A DNA stretch of 64,000 bases from Stigmatella ashevillena (lineage in GTDB: Bacteria; Myxococcota; Myxococcia; Myxococcales; Myxococcaceae): positions 8,674,425-8,738,424 of the forward strand of contig NZ_JAQNDM010000002.1 in the NCBI RefSeq assembly GCF_028368975.1, read 5' to 3'. Positions 52,898 to 60,853 of this stretch are shown piece after piece. Numbering within the stretch: the stretch's first letter is position 1; the number at the start of each line of letters is the position of its first letter. The notes beneath the pieces were generated by a model. The model was not told the origin of the DNA. It saw nothing but the letters and a program-made list of their open reading frames with translations, and searched no databases. A program made the translations under genes and the position numbers.

Positions 52898-53345
52898 TGC
52901 GAGGGTGCACCGGGTGCACGGCTCGGAAGCCGAGGACCAGTCGGTTCGCGGTGTTGATGACGCCAATCATCAGGGACAGCTTCACGATCTCCTCTTCGGT
53001 GAAGTGCGGTTTGAGCGCAGCGTAGTCCTCATCCGGGGCATGTGTCGTGGAGATGAGCGTCAGGGCCTCGGTCCAGCCCAGGGCCGCGCGCTCGCGCTCG
53101 GTGTACAGTGGCGACTCACGCCAGCCGTCCAGCAGGTAGATGCGCTCCTCGGTCTCCCCATGGGCGCGGGCGTCGCGGGTGTGCATGTGGATGCAGAAGG
53201 CGCAGCCATTGATTTGAGACGAGCGGATCTTGACGAGTTCGCAGAGGCTCGGCTCCAGCCCTAGGGCCTCCACCTTCTTGCTGAAATCCAGCATGAGGTT
53301 GAGGGCGTCGGGTGCGACCGCGAAAGCATTCATCCTGGGCTTCAT
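52884..53345 (-). CDS. Carboxymuconolactone decarboxylase-family (AhpD-like) protein
   Basis: 153 residues. Core AhpD-like fold with redox motif C-A-F-C followed by IHMH (CxxCxxxH) near residue 52-58, preceded by LCELVKIRSSQINGCAF. The start at 53345 has GAGGAC 7 bases upstream. The CxxC suggests a peroxidase or disulfide-reductase activity. It is the first gene of the ECF41 operon; ECF41 sigma factors normally neighbour a carboxymuconolactone decarboxylase, oxidoreductase or epimerase gene, which they transcribe. Confidence 0.92.
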   Translation of the reverse strand: MKPRMNAFAVAPDALNLMLDFSKKVEALGLEPSLCELVKIRSSQINGCAFCIHMHTRDARAHGETEERIYLLDGWRESPLYTERERAALGWTEALTLISTTHAPDEDYAALKPHFTEEEIVKLSLMIGVINTANRLVLGFRAVHPVHPRSEAA

Positions 53346-53391
53346 GTGTAGGTCCTCGTTCTGGGGGAGCGAAGTGCCCTTCCATGCCCAG

Positions 53392-53419
53392 GACGACGCA
53401 TCCGATGCCGCGTGTGACA
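53392..53419 (-). promoter_or_regulatory. ECF41-type promoter
   Basis: On the minus strand TGTCACA (53419-53413) is followed after 17 bp by CGTC (53395-53392). These are the -35 and -10 elements reported for ECF41 sigma factors. A start point near 53385 would give a leader of about 40 bases before the AhpD-like gene. A second CGTC one repeat unit earlier would give a 14-bp spacer and is less likely. Confidence 0.7.
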
Positions 53420-53487
53420 TGGCTATTTTAAATGCCTAAATGAACCCAGGATGCGCTCCCGGACGAGGACCGTGAACGACGTACGGA

Positions 53488-53640
53488 AATGCCTGCCTTC
53501 GACTTCCCCACCCTCAAGGAGGTCGAGCGGCTTGTCGCCGATGCCGAGCCCGGCTGGCAACCGGTGCTGTGCCGGTCGAGAAGCGGCCAAGACAATCTGA
53601 ACGCCGTCTCGGAGAGTCTGCGCCGCGCGACGAAATCGTG
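53488..53640 (+). pseudogene. Possible tyrosine recombinase stump
   Basis: A 50-codon frame begins FDFPTLKEVERLVADAEPGW and QPVL, which resembles the linker and start of the catalytic domain of phage integrases, then diverges before box I. Too short to be certain. It lies on the far side of the islet from the wrecked integrase. Confidence 0.4.
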
Positions 53641-54001
53641 AGTGCCCGGTAACTACCAGCCGCGTTTCGCTCTCTCGGTTAACAGGCGACCCGATTCGGC
53701 ATCCTGAAAGAGGGAAATGGCGTAACCCTGGAAGGTACGACATCGAAAGCCCTGGATTGTCAGAATCGGCTGCCTGCGGTGGTTAACAAAGCTGTTAACC
53801 ACTCTCGGCCTCTCTCTCCCCAAAACGGGCGAAAGAGCGGTCCAGAGAGCCCAATCGGTGGCGGAGGAGAGGGGGCATCTTGCTCTGCGGGGTTGAGAGC
53901 CGAGAGCGCCCTTTTCAGCACCGCGAGCCAGAATCCCTTGGGATTCAGGGGCTTAAGCACGAAGGCCCCGCGATATTCGTCGCGAGGCCCGTGTTAAACA
54001 A

Positions 54002-54029
54002 AAAGGCCCTGCCGGTTGGCAGGGCCTTT
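54002..54029. terminator. Strong bidirectional Rho-independent terminator
   Basis: AAAGGCCCTGCC and GGCAGGGCCTTT form a perfect 12-bp stem around GGTT, with A and T runs on either side, so it can act in both directions. It isolates the islet from the WD40 gene. Confidence 0.8.
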
Positions 54030-54050
54030 CATTCAGCTCCACGGATGAAT

Positions 54051-54189
54051 CCCTGCGCGAACTCGTTCTCTGCGCTCTCTCTAGAGACTGCGACGGAAAA
54101 CACGAGAAGAATCATAGGGTTATGCGAGATCAGAAAAATTCGGGGTCCGATTGAAGCTCCGCGAACTTCACTTCTTGTGTCCCGGATAT
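54051..54189. repeat. Dispersed repeat, copy B
   Basis: Contains all blocks of the repeat family: CCCTGCGCGAACTCGTTCTC (54051-54070, identical to copy A), GAGACTGCGACGGAAA and CACGAGAA (shared with copy C), TCGGGGTCCGATTGAA with CCGCGAACTTC (A and C), and CCCGGATAT (C). It is the most complete copy. Confidence 0.65.
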
Positions 54190-54224
54190 AATTCTGGTTT
54201 GCGGATACGCTCTAGACTGAAGCG

Positions 54225-55190
54225 ATGTGGCGCCGGTATCCCCAATGGCTCGAGGCGGGCGAACCCGACGGAGATCCGCTCGGGGCGCCGATGCTGTGGC
54301 CCGACGGGCGTCATATCGCCGCGAACGGGCTCGGGCGCATCTTCCTCTGGAGTCTAGCGACCGGTGAGTGCACGCGGGTCCTGAAGACGGGCGCCATCTT
54401 CCGGGATGGAGAGCCTTCGTTCCGGCTGGCGGGTGAAGCCGCGCTGGGCCGCGTGCTCGAGGCGCACAAGATCCGCGGCCTGGCCATATGGGACTCCAAG
54501 GACTGGCGACGCGTGCAGACCTTCGAGGGCCATGGCGAGGAGGTCCAGGCCGCCGCGTTCGTCAAAGAGGACCGCGTCGTCTCCATCAGCGGCGACAGCA
54601 GTGCGCGGCTGTGGGACGCATGGACGGGCGAGCCCCTGAACACGCTGGAGACCGGACCGCTCTACGCGCTCGCGCATGCTCCCGCCCGGGGCCTCGTCGC
54701 CGTGGGCGGAAGCAACGGCGCCGTGCACCTGCTCGAAGGCCTCACGCTCAACGTCCGCGCCCTCTTCCACCTCCGCGTGGCCACCGCGCGCCATGAGCCC
54801 CTCGGCGCCGAGCGCAAAAAGCAGATCGGCATCGTGTGGAACCGCCCGTCGAACACCCTCCGGGCGCTGGCCTGGCACCCCGACGGAGAGCACCTCCTTT
54901 GCGGGTCCTGGGACTTCGTGGCCCGCATGTTCCACAGCCGCACCGGCCGCGTCGTGCGGCAATGGCAGGGCCATGCGCACTGGGTGAACTCCGTCGCGGT
55001 GGAGCCCGCGCGCGGGCTGCTGTGCACCGGGAGTTCCGATGGCACCGTGCGCGTCTGGTCGCTCGACTCCACCGAGTGCCTCGCCGTGCACGACGTCGGC
55101 CACGCAAACCTGGGCGGCCTGCTGGTGCACGACCGGACGCTCTACGTGACGTGTCAGCGGGAGCTGTTGTCGGTGCCTCTGGACTATTAG
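54225..55190 (+). CDS. WD40-repeat protein
   Basis: 321 residues with WD40 blades: [91 protein letters not shown], and [19 protein letters not shown]. About six to seven blades, enough for one propeller. No signal peptide, so probably a cytoplasmic scaffold. It starts 35 bp after repeat copy B. Confidence 0.88.
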   Translation: MWRRYPQWLEAGEPDGDPLGAPMLWPDGRHIAANGLGRIFLWSLATGECTRVLKTGAIFRDGEPSFRLAGEAALGRVLEAHKIRGLAIWDSKDWRRVQTFEGHGEEVQAAAFVKEDRVVSISGDSSARLWDAWTGEPLNTLETGPLYALAHAPARGLVAVGGSNGAVHLLEGLTLNVRALFHLRVATARHEPLGAERKKQIGIVWNRPSNTLRALAWHPDGEHLLCGSWDFVARMFHSRTGRVVRQWQGHAHWVNSVAVEPARGLLCTGSSDGTVRVWSLDSTECLAVHDVGHANLGGLLVHDRTLYVTCQRELLSVPLDY

Positions 55191-55483
55191 CCCCGAACAT
55201 CCAGGAGGATATGTTGTTTCTCGAAGCCGTCGATGGGCAGGAGCCCCTCAGCGAGTGTGTCCTCCGGGCCATTGCACACGCGGGAGCCTGGGAGGTGCAG
55301 CGGGAACGTCGGCGCGATGTGAGCGCTCCATTTTGAGGCTCTTGCGGTGGTTCCCACGCCGAAGCGCACGCTCACGGTGGCGGCGCGGAAGTGGGAGAGG
55401 ATGAAGGCCGCGACGGAGCCCATGTGGGCTGGGCCTTCGCCGCAAGGGGACTGACGAAGTCGAGCTGTCGGCGACACCTTCAA
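55187..55483 (-). CDS. Hypothetical protein, possibly a C-terminal fragment
   Basis: 98 codons, convergent with the WD40 gene and overlapping its stop. The part from about residue 35 ([45 protein letters not shown]) looks coding, with an ending that resembles the last strands of pepsin-like or retropepsin-like folds. No catalytic motif is present. Low certainty. The stretch to 55579 holds nothing else except a palindrome, GCCCCTGCAGGGGC, at 55548-55561 just before the ribosome site of the next gene. Confidence 0.4.
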   Translation of the reverse strand: MKVSPTARLRQSPCGEGPAHMGSVAAFILSHFRAATVSVRFGVGTTARASKWSAHIAPTFPLHLPGSRVCNGPEDTLAEGLLPIDGFEKQHILLDVRG

Positions 55484-55579
55484 CTCAATGCATTCGCCTG
55501 CGGCCCAACGCCCTTGTCGGGCCGAAGGTGGAACAGCTGCTCCTACCGCCCCTGCAGGGGCCTTTCACGGGAGGCGTCG

Positions 55580-57028
55580 ATGTTCATGCGTTGGAGCTGG
55601 GCCGCCGTGTGGGTGTGGCTGTTACCCGGAGCGGGGTGGGCGAAGGAGATGGCCCCCTCGGATAACTTTGACGCCACCATTCGCAGACTGGAGGAGGCCA
55701 TTTCGGCGGGGGCTTCCGGTGAGGAAGAGGCGAGAGAGGCGCAGCCCAAGGAGGAGGAGGCTTCTCCGCCCGCCACGTCCGACTCGACACCCCCGTGGAC
55801 GAACCTGCTGCGCATGGACGCGGCGACGTTGACGCTGCTCCCTCAGAGGGGTTCGGGCGACGACGAAAGCTTTGTGCAGTTGGAGCCCATGGTTGCTTTG
55901 GGGAAGGGGGAGTCGTTTCGCCTCATTCTCGGGGCGCCGGTGCGGCTGCGGCTGTGGGGCAGAGGGGAGGGCGCGGGCCCCGTCAGGAAGGAGGACTGGG
56001 ACAAGCTGTCCGACTGGGGGCAGGTGGTGCGCCTTTTCATGGTGGGAGGGGACACGCCCCACTCGGTGTGGCTGGGGATGATGGAGGGCTATTCCCTCTT
56101 GTCCGGGCACCTGGTGCGGCGCTACGGCAACCGCGTCAACCCCGACGCCCACCCAGCCGGAGTCATCGCGACGGGGACACTGGGGCCAGTGTACGCGGAG
56201 GTTTTCGCCTCGGACGTGCTGAGCGCTCGCCTGATGGGGTCGGAAGTGGCCCTGGACGTGCAACACCTCCTCTTCGGCCGCCCTCCTGTCCCAGGACGCT
56301 ACACGCTGGCGCTGTCGGCGGTGCATGACTGGGGGAGGGGAGGAGGCACCTCAAGGCCCATGACGCTGGCGCACCTGGACGCAACCGCCGTGGTGCTGCG
56401 GCGAGGGCGCAAGGGCAGGAGGGTGGAGGCGCACCTGCTGGGCGGGTGGGGCGGACGCCCGGGCGAGGGCGGGGCCTGGGGCGCGGTAGCGGGCGTGAGT
56501 GTGGATGCGTTGACGCCGACGGTGGACCTGCGGGCCCGCCTGGAGGGGCGCCTGCAGCGCGGAGGCTTCCGTCAGGGGGCCTTCGGCCCAGACTACGAAC
56601 TGGCGCGCTTTCAGGTGGCGGGCCCGGCCTCCGTGCCGCTGGCGGAGGCATCCTTCCCGCAGGGGGCCTCCGCCTACGGGGAGGTGATTCTCAGCTGGGA
56701 CGCGGTGCGGCTGAGTGGCATGCGCCAGCGGCACCTCTTCCTCTCCCTGGGAGTGGAAGCCTTCTCCTGGGGTCGGATGGACGTGGATGGGCGGGTGGAG
56801 GTGCAACTCTTCCACCGGGACTTGAGCCTGGGCATCGGCGGGCTGGCGACGGCCATGGGCCAGCCCGGAGCGCGCTACCTCATTTCGGGTGAGGCCCGGT
56901 GGCGCTTCCTGGGAGGCAACCTGTACGCACTGGGGCAGGGCGGCACGCTGCTGTTTCCCACACAGGAGGGGACGCTGCGGCCGGGTGCTTTCGCGGCCGT
57001 GGGGCTGGGGGTGGACAATGCGCGCTGA
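55580..57028 (+). CDS. Exported, probably outer-membrane beta-rich protein; SitB-like position
   Basis: 482 residues from the ATG at 55580 (GGGAGG upstream). Signal peptide at residues 1-21 (ends GAGWA), an acidic low-complexity segment, then alternating amphipathic strands to the C terminus (for example SFRLILGAPVRLRLWGRG; YTLALSAVHDW; HLFLSLGVEAFSWGRMDVDG; FAAVGLGVD), consistent with an outer-membrane beta-barrel. It is the first of three overlapping genes. In Myxococcus sitBAI loci an accessory SitB gene precedes the lipoprotein toxin SitA and improves its delivery; position and export fit, but homology cannot be judged here. Confidence 0.8.
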   Translation: MFMRWSWAAVWVWLLPGAGWAKEMAPSDNFDATIRRLEEAISAGASGEEEAREAQPKEEEASPPATSDSTPPWTNLLRMDAATLTLLPQRGSGDDESFVQLEPMVALGKGESFRLILGAPVRLRLWGRGEGAGPVRKEDWDKLSDWGQVVRLFMVGGDTPHSVWLGMMEGYSLLSGHLVRRYGNRVNPDAHPAGVIATGTLGPVYAEVFASDVLSARLMGSEVALDVQHLLFGRPPVPGRYTLALSAVHDWGRGGGTSRPMTLAHLDATAVVLRRGRKGRRVEAHLLGGWGGRPGEGGAWGAVAGVSVDALTPTVDLRARLEGRLQRGGFRQGAFGPDYELARFQVAGPASVPLAEASFPQGASAYGEVILSWDAVRLSGMRQRHLFLSLGVEAFSWGRMDVDGRVEVQLFHRDLSLGIGGLATAMGQPGARYLISGEARWRFLGGNLYALGQGGTLLFPTQEGTLRPGAFAAVGLGVDNAR

Positions 57029-59201
57029 GCGACTGCTGCGCGGCGGATCTGGCCTGGTGCTGGCCCTGGCGCTCCTCACGGCGGGGTGTGCCTCGCTGCC
57101 CTCTCGGGCCTTGGGTGCTGTCTCGGGAGCGGCGCCCATGGCGGCCTTGCGGCGCGGTGCCGTCGCGAGTCTCCCCGAGGGCGATGCGCTTGAGGACTTC
57201 GACGACGAGGAGGCCGCGGCCGGACCGCTCCTGCACCGCCGCCGGGCCGCGCCGTCTCCGCCGAGTCCCGGGGGAGGCGAGACGGAGCCCCTGCGTGTGG
57301 TGGACGCCCTGGCAGGAGCGTGCGGGGAAGTGCCCTCGGGCTGGCCGCACCTGGACTCGGAGGGGGAGGTGTTGGGGCCCTTCTTCGAGTGCACCACGCC
57401 CGCGGCCTTCCTGGCCTTACAGCGCCAGGCGGACATGCCCCGGCTGGTGGAGGTTCTCTCAGACTGGAACGCCGTCCGGCTGGGCGCCCTGGGCCCCTTG
57501 GATGCCGAAGCCGCCCGTGTCCTGCTCAAGAAGCGCGCGGCTTTCCTCGCCACCTCCGTGGAGAAGCACGGCGTGGCCAAGGCGGAAGTCCTCGCCCTCT
57601 TCGTCCTCCACACCGCCCATGACGACGAGGTGCGTCAACTGCTGCGCCTGCTGGCCAAGGACAAGCTGCTCAAGCGCGCCCTGGGGGCCATGGAGGGGGT
57701 GCGCGAGGAGCTGAAGCAGCGGGGCCTGGCCCTCACCGACTTTCCCGAGCGGGACTTCCGCGCGGGCGACATCGCGCGGGGGCTGGGGCGGGCCGCGGAT
57801 GACGTCGCGGCCTCCATTCCCCTCGTCGGCGGAAGCCGGAGCGTGGACGCGTCCGCGCTACCCGCGCAGCTCCCACCGCCCTACCAGAAAGCATACCGAG
57901 AGGTGGAGAACGCCCAGTACCTGGGGGCCTTCGCACCGGGCAACTTGGCCCTGGCGTCCTTTGACCACCTCACCTTCGGGGTGCCGCTGGGCTTCTACCA
58001 CCTTGCGGCGGGGACGGCGCAGGGCGGGGCCTCGCTGGCCAAGGGAGAGTACGAGGAGGCCACGCGGCAGTTGGCGCCTGTGGCCCTCATGGTGAGCCTG
58101 TACGCGGGAGGCAAGGGAGCGCGCTCATTCCGTGAAGCCGGCCTCTCCCGGCTGGAGGGGGCTCGGCTCCGGGCGGTGGTGCCCCGCGTGGAGGCGCTGA
58201 AAGCGGTGTTGGAGAGGTTGGAGGCGCGACTTGGGGAGAGCGCCGTTGGGGAGCTTGCCCGCCACCTCCAGCAGAACCGGGAGGCAGCCATTCTGGTGGG
58301 GGAGTGGGGCGAGTCGGGCGCTCTGTCGCTGTACGAGGCGCGAGGCAACGTCGCTCAGGCACAGGCCACATTGGCGGTGCGGTACCGCGAGCCCCCCGGT
58401 GCTGCGTCCACCGGCGGGGGCTCCGGGAGAAAGGGTGGTACTCGGCCCTCTGTGCCTACCGAGGCGGCAGGCCTCCCGGCGGAGGTGGCGGAGGCGAAGT
58501 TCAAGCAGTGGGAGGCGGAGTTTCCAGGAGAGCGACTGTCGATGGACGTGGCGGAGCTGACGAGGCACCGCCAGGCCCTGCAGAAGGCGGCTCCTGCCGA
58601 AGTCCCTGCGGAGCCACTCTGGGCCGACTACGTGGCGTACCTGGAGACGAGGGCGACTGAAATCAAGCAGGGGATTGCGGAGAAAGGGCCCCTGAAGTGG
58701 GCGGGCTACCGGCTCGTGCGCGACAGGTACGTCCGGGGCTTGGCCTTCGAGAGGACGATGATCGTCCTCCTGGAGGCGGATGCAGCCTTACCGCGGGCGA
58801 AGCGGCGGTGGCTCAAGGACTTCGACCAGCCGCGCATCGAGACGCACGTGGGGGTGGCGAAGGCGGACCTTCGCTTCGCGGATGTACTCGTCATCGAAGA
58901 GGGCCCCTCTGCTGGCCCGCAGCCCCGCGTGGAGACGTTCAGCTTCAAGAGTAGGGACCTCGCGCAGATGAAACCAAAGGAGTTGACCGCGCAGATGACC
59001 GCGGACGCTCGCGACGCCCTGCGGTATTACGGAGAGACGCTGAACATTCGCCGCCCCGGGATGGAGATGGAAGCACAGATCCAGAGGGTCAGTCTCATAT
59101 ACGAGGGGGGCGACATGAAACCTGTCGATTTGGGGATATGGAGAACGGCGGCGGAGCACGTTGAGAATAGGATCAAGGGAGTGGAGGTGTCGCTTCAATG
59201 A
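57018..59201 (+). CDS. Lipoprotein with PD-(D/E)XK nuclease-like C terminus; candidate SitA-type toxin
   Basis: 727 residues; the start overlaps the previous gene by 11 bp. Signal peptide and lipobox LTAGC (C24). A long helical middle (about 90-560) includes a hydrophobic glycine/alanine-rich segment near residues 315-365 (GAFAPGNLALASFDHLTFGV). The C terminus (about 600-727) has KADLRFADVLVIEEG followed by VETFSFKSRDL, the spacing of a PD-(D/E)XK active site as in VRR-NUC/REase toxins. The stop overlaps the start of a DUF3396-type immunity gene. Lipoprotein plus C-terminal nuclease plus adjacent immunity is the design of SitA toxins passed between myxobacteria by outer membrane exchange. The nuclease call rests on motif pattern only. 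Confidence 0.75.
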   Translation: MRAERLLRGGSGLVLALALLTAGCASLPSRALGAVSGAAPMAALRRGAVASLPEGDALEDFDDEEAAAGPLLHRRRAAPSPPSPGGGETEPLRVVDALAGACGEVPSGWPHLDSEGEVLGPFFECTTPAAFLALQRQADMPRLVEVLSDWNAVRLGALGPLDAEAARVLLKKRAAFLATSVEKHGVAKAEVLALFVLHTAHDDEVRQLLRLLAKDKLLKRALGAMEGVREELKQRGLALTDFPERDFRAGDIARGLGRAADDVAASIPLVGGSRSVDASALPAQLPPPYQKAYREVENAQYLGAFAPGNLALASFDHLTFGVPLGFYHLAAGTAQGGASLAKGEYEEATRQLAPVALMVSLYAGGKGARSFREAGLSRLEGARLRAVVPRVEALKAVLERLEARLGESAVGELARHLQQNREAAILVGEWGESGALSLYEARGNVAQAQATLAVRYREPPGAASTGGGSGRKGGTRPSVPTEAAGLPAEVAEAKFKQWEAEFPGERLSMDVAELTRHRQALQKAAPAEVPAEPLWADYVAYLETRATEIKQGIAEKGPLKWAGYRLVRDRYVRGLAFERTMIVLLEADAALPRAKRRWLKDFDQPRIETHVGVAKADLRFADVLVIEEGPSAGPQPRVETFSFKSRDLAQMKPKELTAQMTADARDALRYYGETLNIRRPGMEMEAQIQRVSLIYEGGDMKPVDLGIWRTAAEHVENRIKGVEVSLQ

Positions 59202-60532
59202 AGGTGCTTGAATTTCAAGAGTTGGGCGTGGCGGACCGGCTTAGGCTTTCATTCGAAGGCACCTTCAATCCCAATGCTGACCTACAGGCAGAATTGGAGC
59301 CACTCTTCCATGCACTCGAGGTGCATGCTGGGGAGTGGATGCCGGACATTGTCGAGGGTAAACGGCGACGAAAGTACTCCCGCGCCGCTGTCTGGAAGGC
59401 TCTGGAGGAAGAGCGTGACGAAAGCAGTACGACCATCGGTCTCTATCGAACGAAGGCGCCCGCGCTGGATATGACGCTTCGGCTTTGGTTCCCGCCGCTC
59501 CCGCAGAGGCTGCACGTTTGGATTGCGGTTCAGCCGATGTCATTTTTCACGGACACGGAAAGTTGTCGCGAATTCGTGGATATGGTCCGTACTTGGGCCG
59601 GCCGGTATCCGCTCACCTATGCCATGGCTAATAGCTTGTCCGATGACCAGATGTCTGGCGCTCCCGACTTCGGCCGCGATGAGAGAACTTCGCGAAGAGA
59701 CGGATTCGATAAGATCTATGAGGTGTGCTGGCTGAACGTCTTCGGTCCGAAGTTGGTGGAGACTGTAGGCCGCGAGCGAATGCTCTCGACTCCTGCACAC
59801 CGAGTTGAAGAACTCCCCAACGGCTCCATTCTTCTGGTGACGTGGCCCACCGCTGCAGATTTCTCAAGCGACGAAGCGCGCGTGGCCCAGGCCCGTGCCC
59901 ACGTCCACCTACGGCCGGACCTCGAATTCGACACGGTGCTTCGCACGTTGAGGGAGCGCAGTGCTGCGCTCGCACCTGTGGAGCCCAACTTCCACCCAGA
60001 ATTGGCGCCGCTTCTTTCTCGAGTGGTGGACAGGTCCCCGATACACGAGCGGCAGCGGAAGATCGCCGAGTTCAACGCCTTCCGGCCGCCCGCGCCGGAG
60101 GAGTGGCTTCCGGTTGCTCTTCCCTCAGACGTGGAGAATCCCGAGCGCGTCCTCAGCTACTACGGCAACCTGTCCGAGAGTCTCGTGGCTGCGCTGCATA
60201 CCCAGGTGCCCTCCATCATGGTGGAGACGCCGGAGTTCCTCTCCGACTTGGACTTCTACTTCTGGAGGGAGAACTTCCCAGAGCGGTACAAGCGAGAACT
60301 CATCGACGAGCACACCGCGCCAGCTCTAGGGGCCTACCTTGGCGGCATGCTGGTGCGGCGGTTGGGAGGGAGGTGGGTGCTGCGGCAGAAGTTGGAGGAG
60401 TCCCAGGTGCGCGTCGGCAAGCGCGTCTGGTTGCCCTTCCTCCGCGCCCACCGGTACATGCAGTCCCGCCAGTCGTTGCTGGACTACTCGCTCACGCAGC
60501 TTTTCCGGGAGGCGGAGCGGCACCGGGGTTGA
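59198..60532 (+). CDS. DUF3396/TsiV-type immunity protein with extra C-terminal domain
   Basis: 444 residues, starting in an ATGA overlap with the lipoprotein gene. Residues about 60-265 resemble DUF3396, annotated as immunity to VRR-NUC-type nucleases (TLRLWFPPLPQRLHVWIAVQ; FVDMVRTWAGRYPLTYAMAN; FGPKLVETVGRERMLSTPAH; LLVTWPTAADFSSDE). Residues 275-444 form a second domain (PEEWLPVALPSDVENPERVL; LGAYLGGMLVRRLGGRWVLR) that I cannot name. No signal peptide, so cytoplasmic, where a nuclease would act. The first ~600 bp and the end of the toxin gene are visibly less GC-rich than the rest of the cassette, consistent with a swapped toxin/immunity module. Confidence 0.8.
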   Translation: MKVLEFQELGVADRLRLSFEGTFNPNADLQAELEPLFHALEVHAGEWMPDIVEGKRRRKYSRAAVWKALEEERDESSTTIGLYRTKAPALDMTLRLWFPPLPQRLHVWIAVQPMSFFTDTESCREFVDMVRTWAGRYPLTYAMANSLSDDQMSGAPDFGRDERTSRRDGFDKIYEVCWLNVFGPKLVETVGRERMLSTPAHRVEELPNGSILLVTWPTAADFSSDEARVAQARAHVHLRPDLEFDTVLRTLRERSAALAPVEPNFHPELAPLLSRVVDRSPIHERQRKIAEFNAFRPPAPEEWLPVALPSDVENPERVLSYYGNLSESLVAALHTQVPSIMVETPEFLSDLDFYFWRENFPERYKRELIDEHTAPALGAYLGGMLVRRLGGRWVLRQKLEESQVRVGKRVWLPFLRAHRYMQSRQSLLDYSLTQLFREAERHRG

Positions 60533-60853
60533 CTGACGGTCGCCTTTGGGCACGTTCACCGGTCGGCAGGGGCGGCCGTGAGGGGGATTGCCGCGCCATC
60601 GCAGTGGGAGCTGAGCCACTGAATTCCGACTGGATGCAGGGCCGCTCTGGGGGTGGGAGAACGAGTTGCTCGTCCCGTACCTTCTGCCCACCAGCCCGGT
60701 TGCCGCTTACAGCTTGCCTCTCATTGGGGGCGCCTTCCTGTGGTGCGGCAAGGTGTGCTGCTGGAACTCCGTTGTGGCTCCCTGACTGTGGGATTTGAGC
60801 CCACTGCGCGAGTGCCCGCGATGGTAGCGTGGCAATCTAGAACACCGACCGAT
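60533..60853. other. Intergenic region left of the IS1182 element
   Basis: About 320 bp without a recognised gene. It should contain the left end of the insertion sequence, but I could not find a convincing terminal inverted repeat with the 62.48-62.6 kb side. Confidence 0.35.

Larger units (their letters stand above)
53641..54220. other. Gene-free stretch with hairpins
   Basis: No gene seen. A perfect stem GGTTAACA/TGTTAACC with a 4-base loop lies at 53781-53800. GGCCCCGCGA and TCGCGAGGCC (53964-53989) form another hairpin without a T run. The stretch then contains the terminator at 54002-54029 and repeat copy B. Confidence 0.5.

Noticed and set aside
50340-54189. tRNA gene as integration target between repeat copies A and B
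   Set aside because: I looked for tRNA T-loop and cloverleaf patterns near both copies and in the rest of the window and found none.
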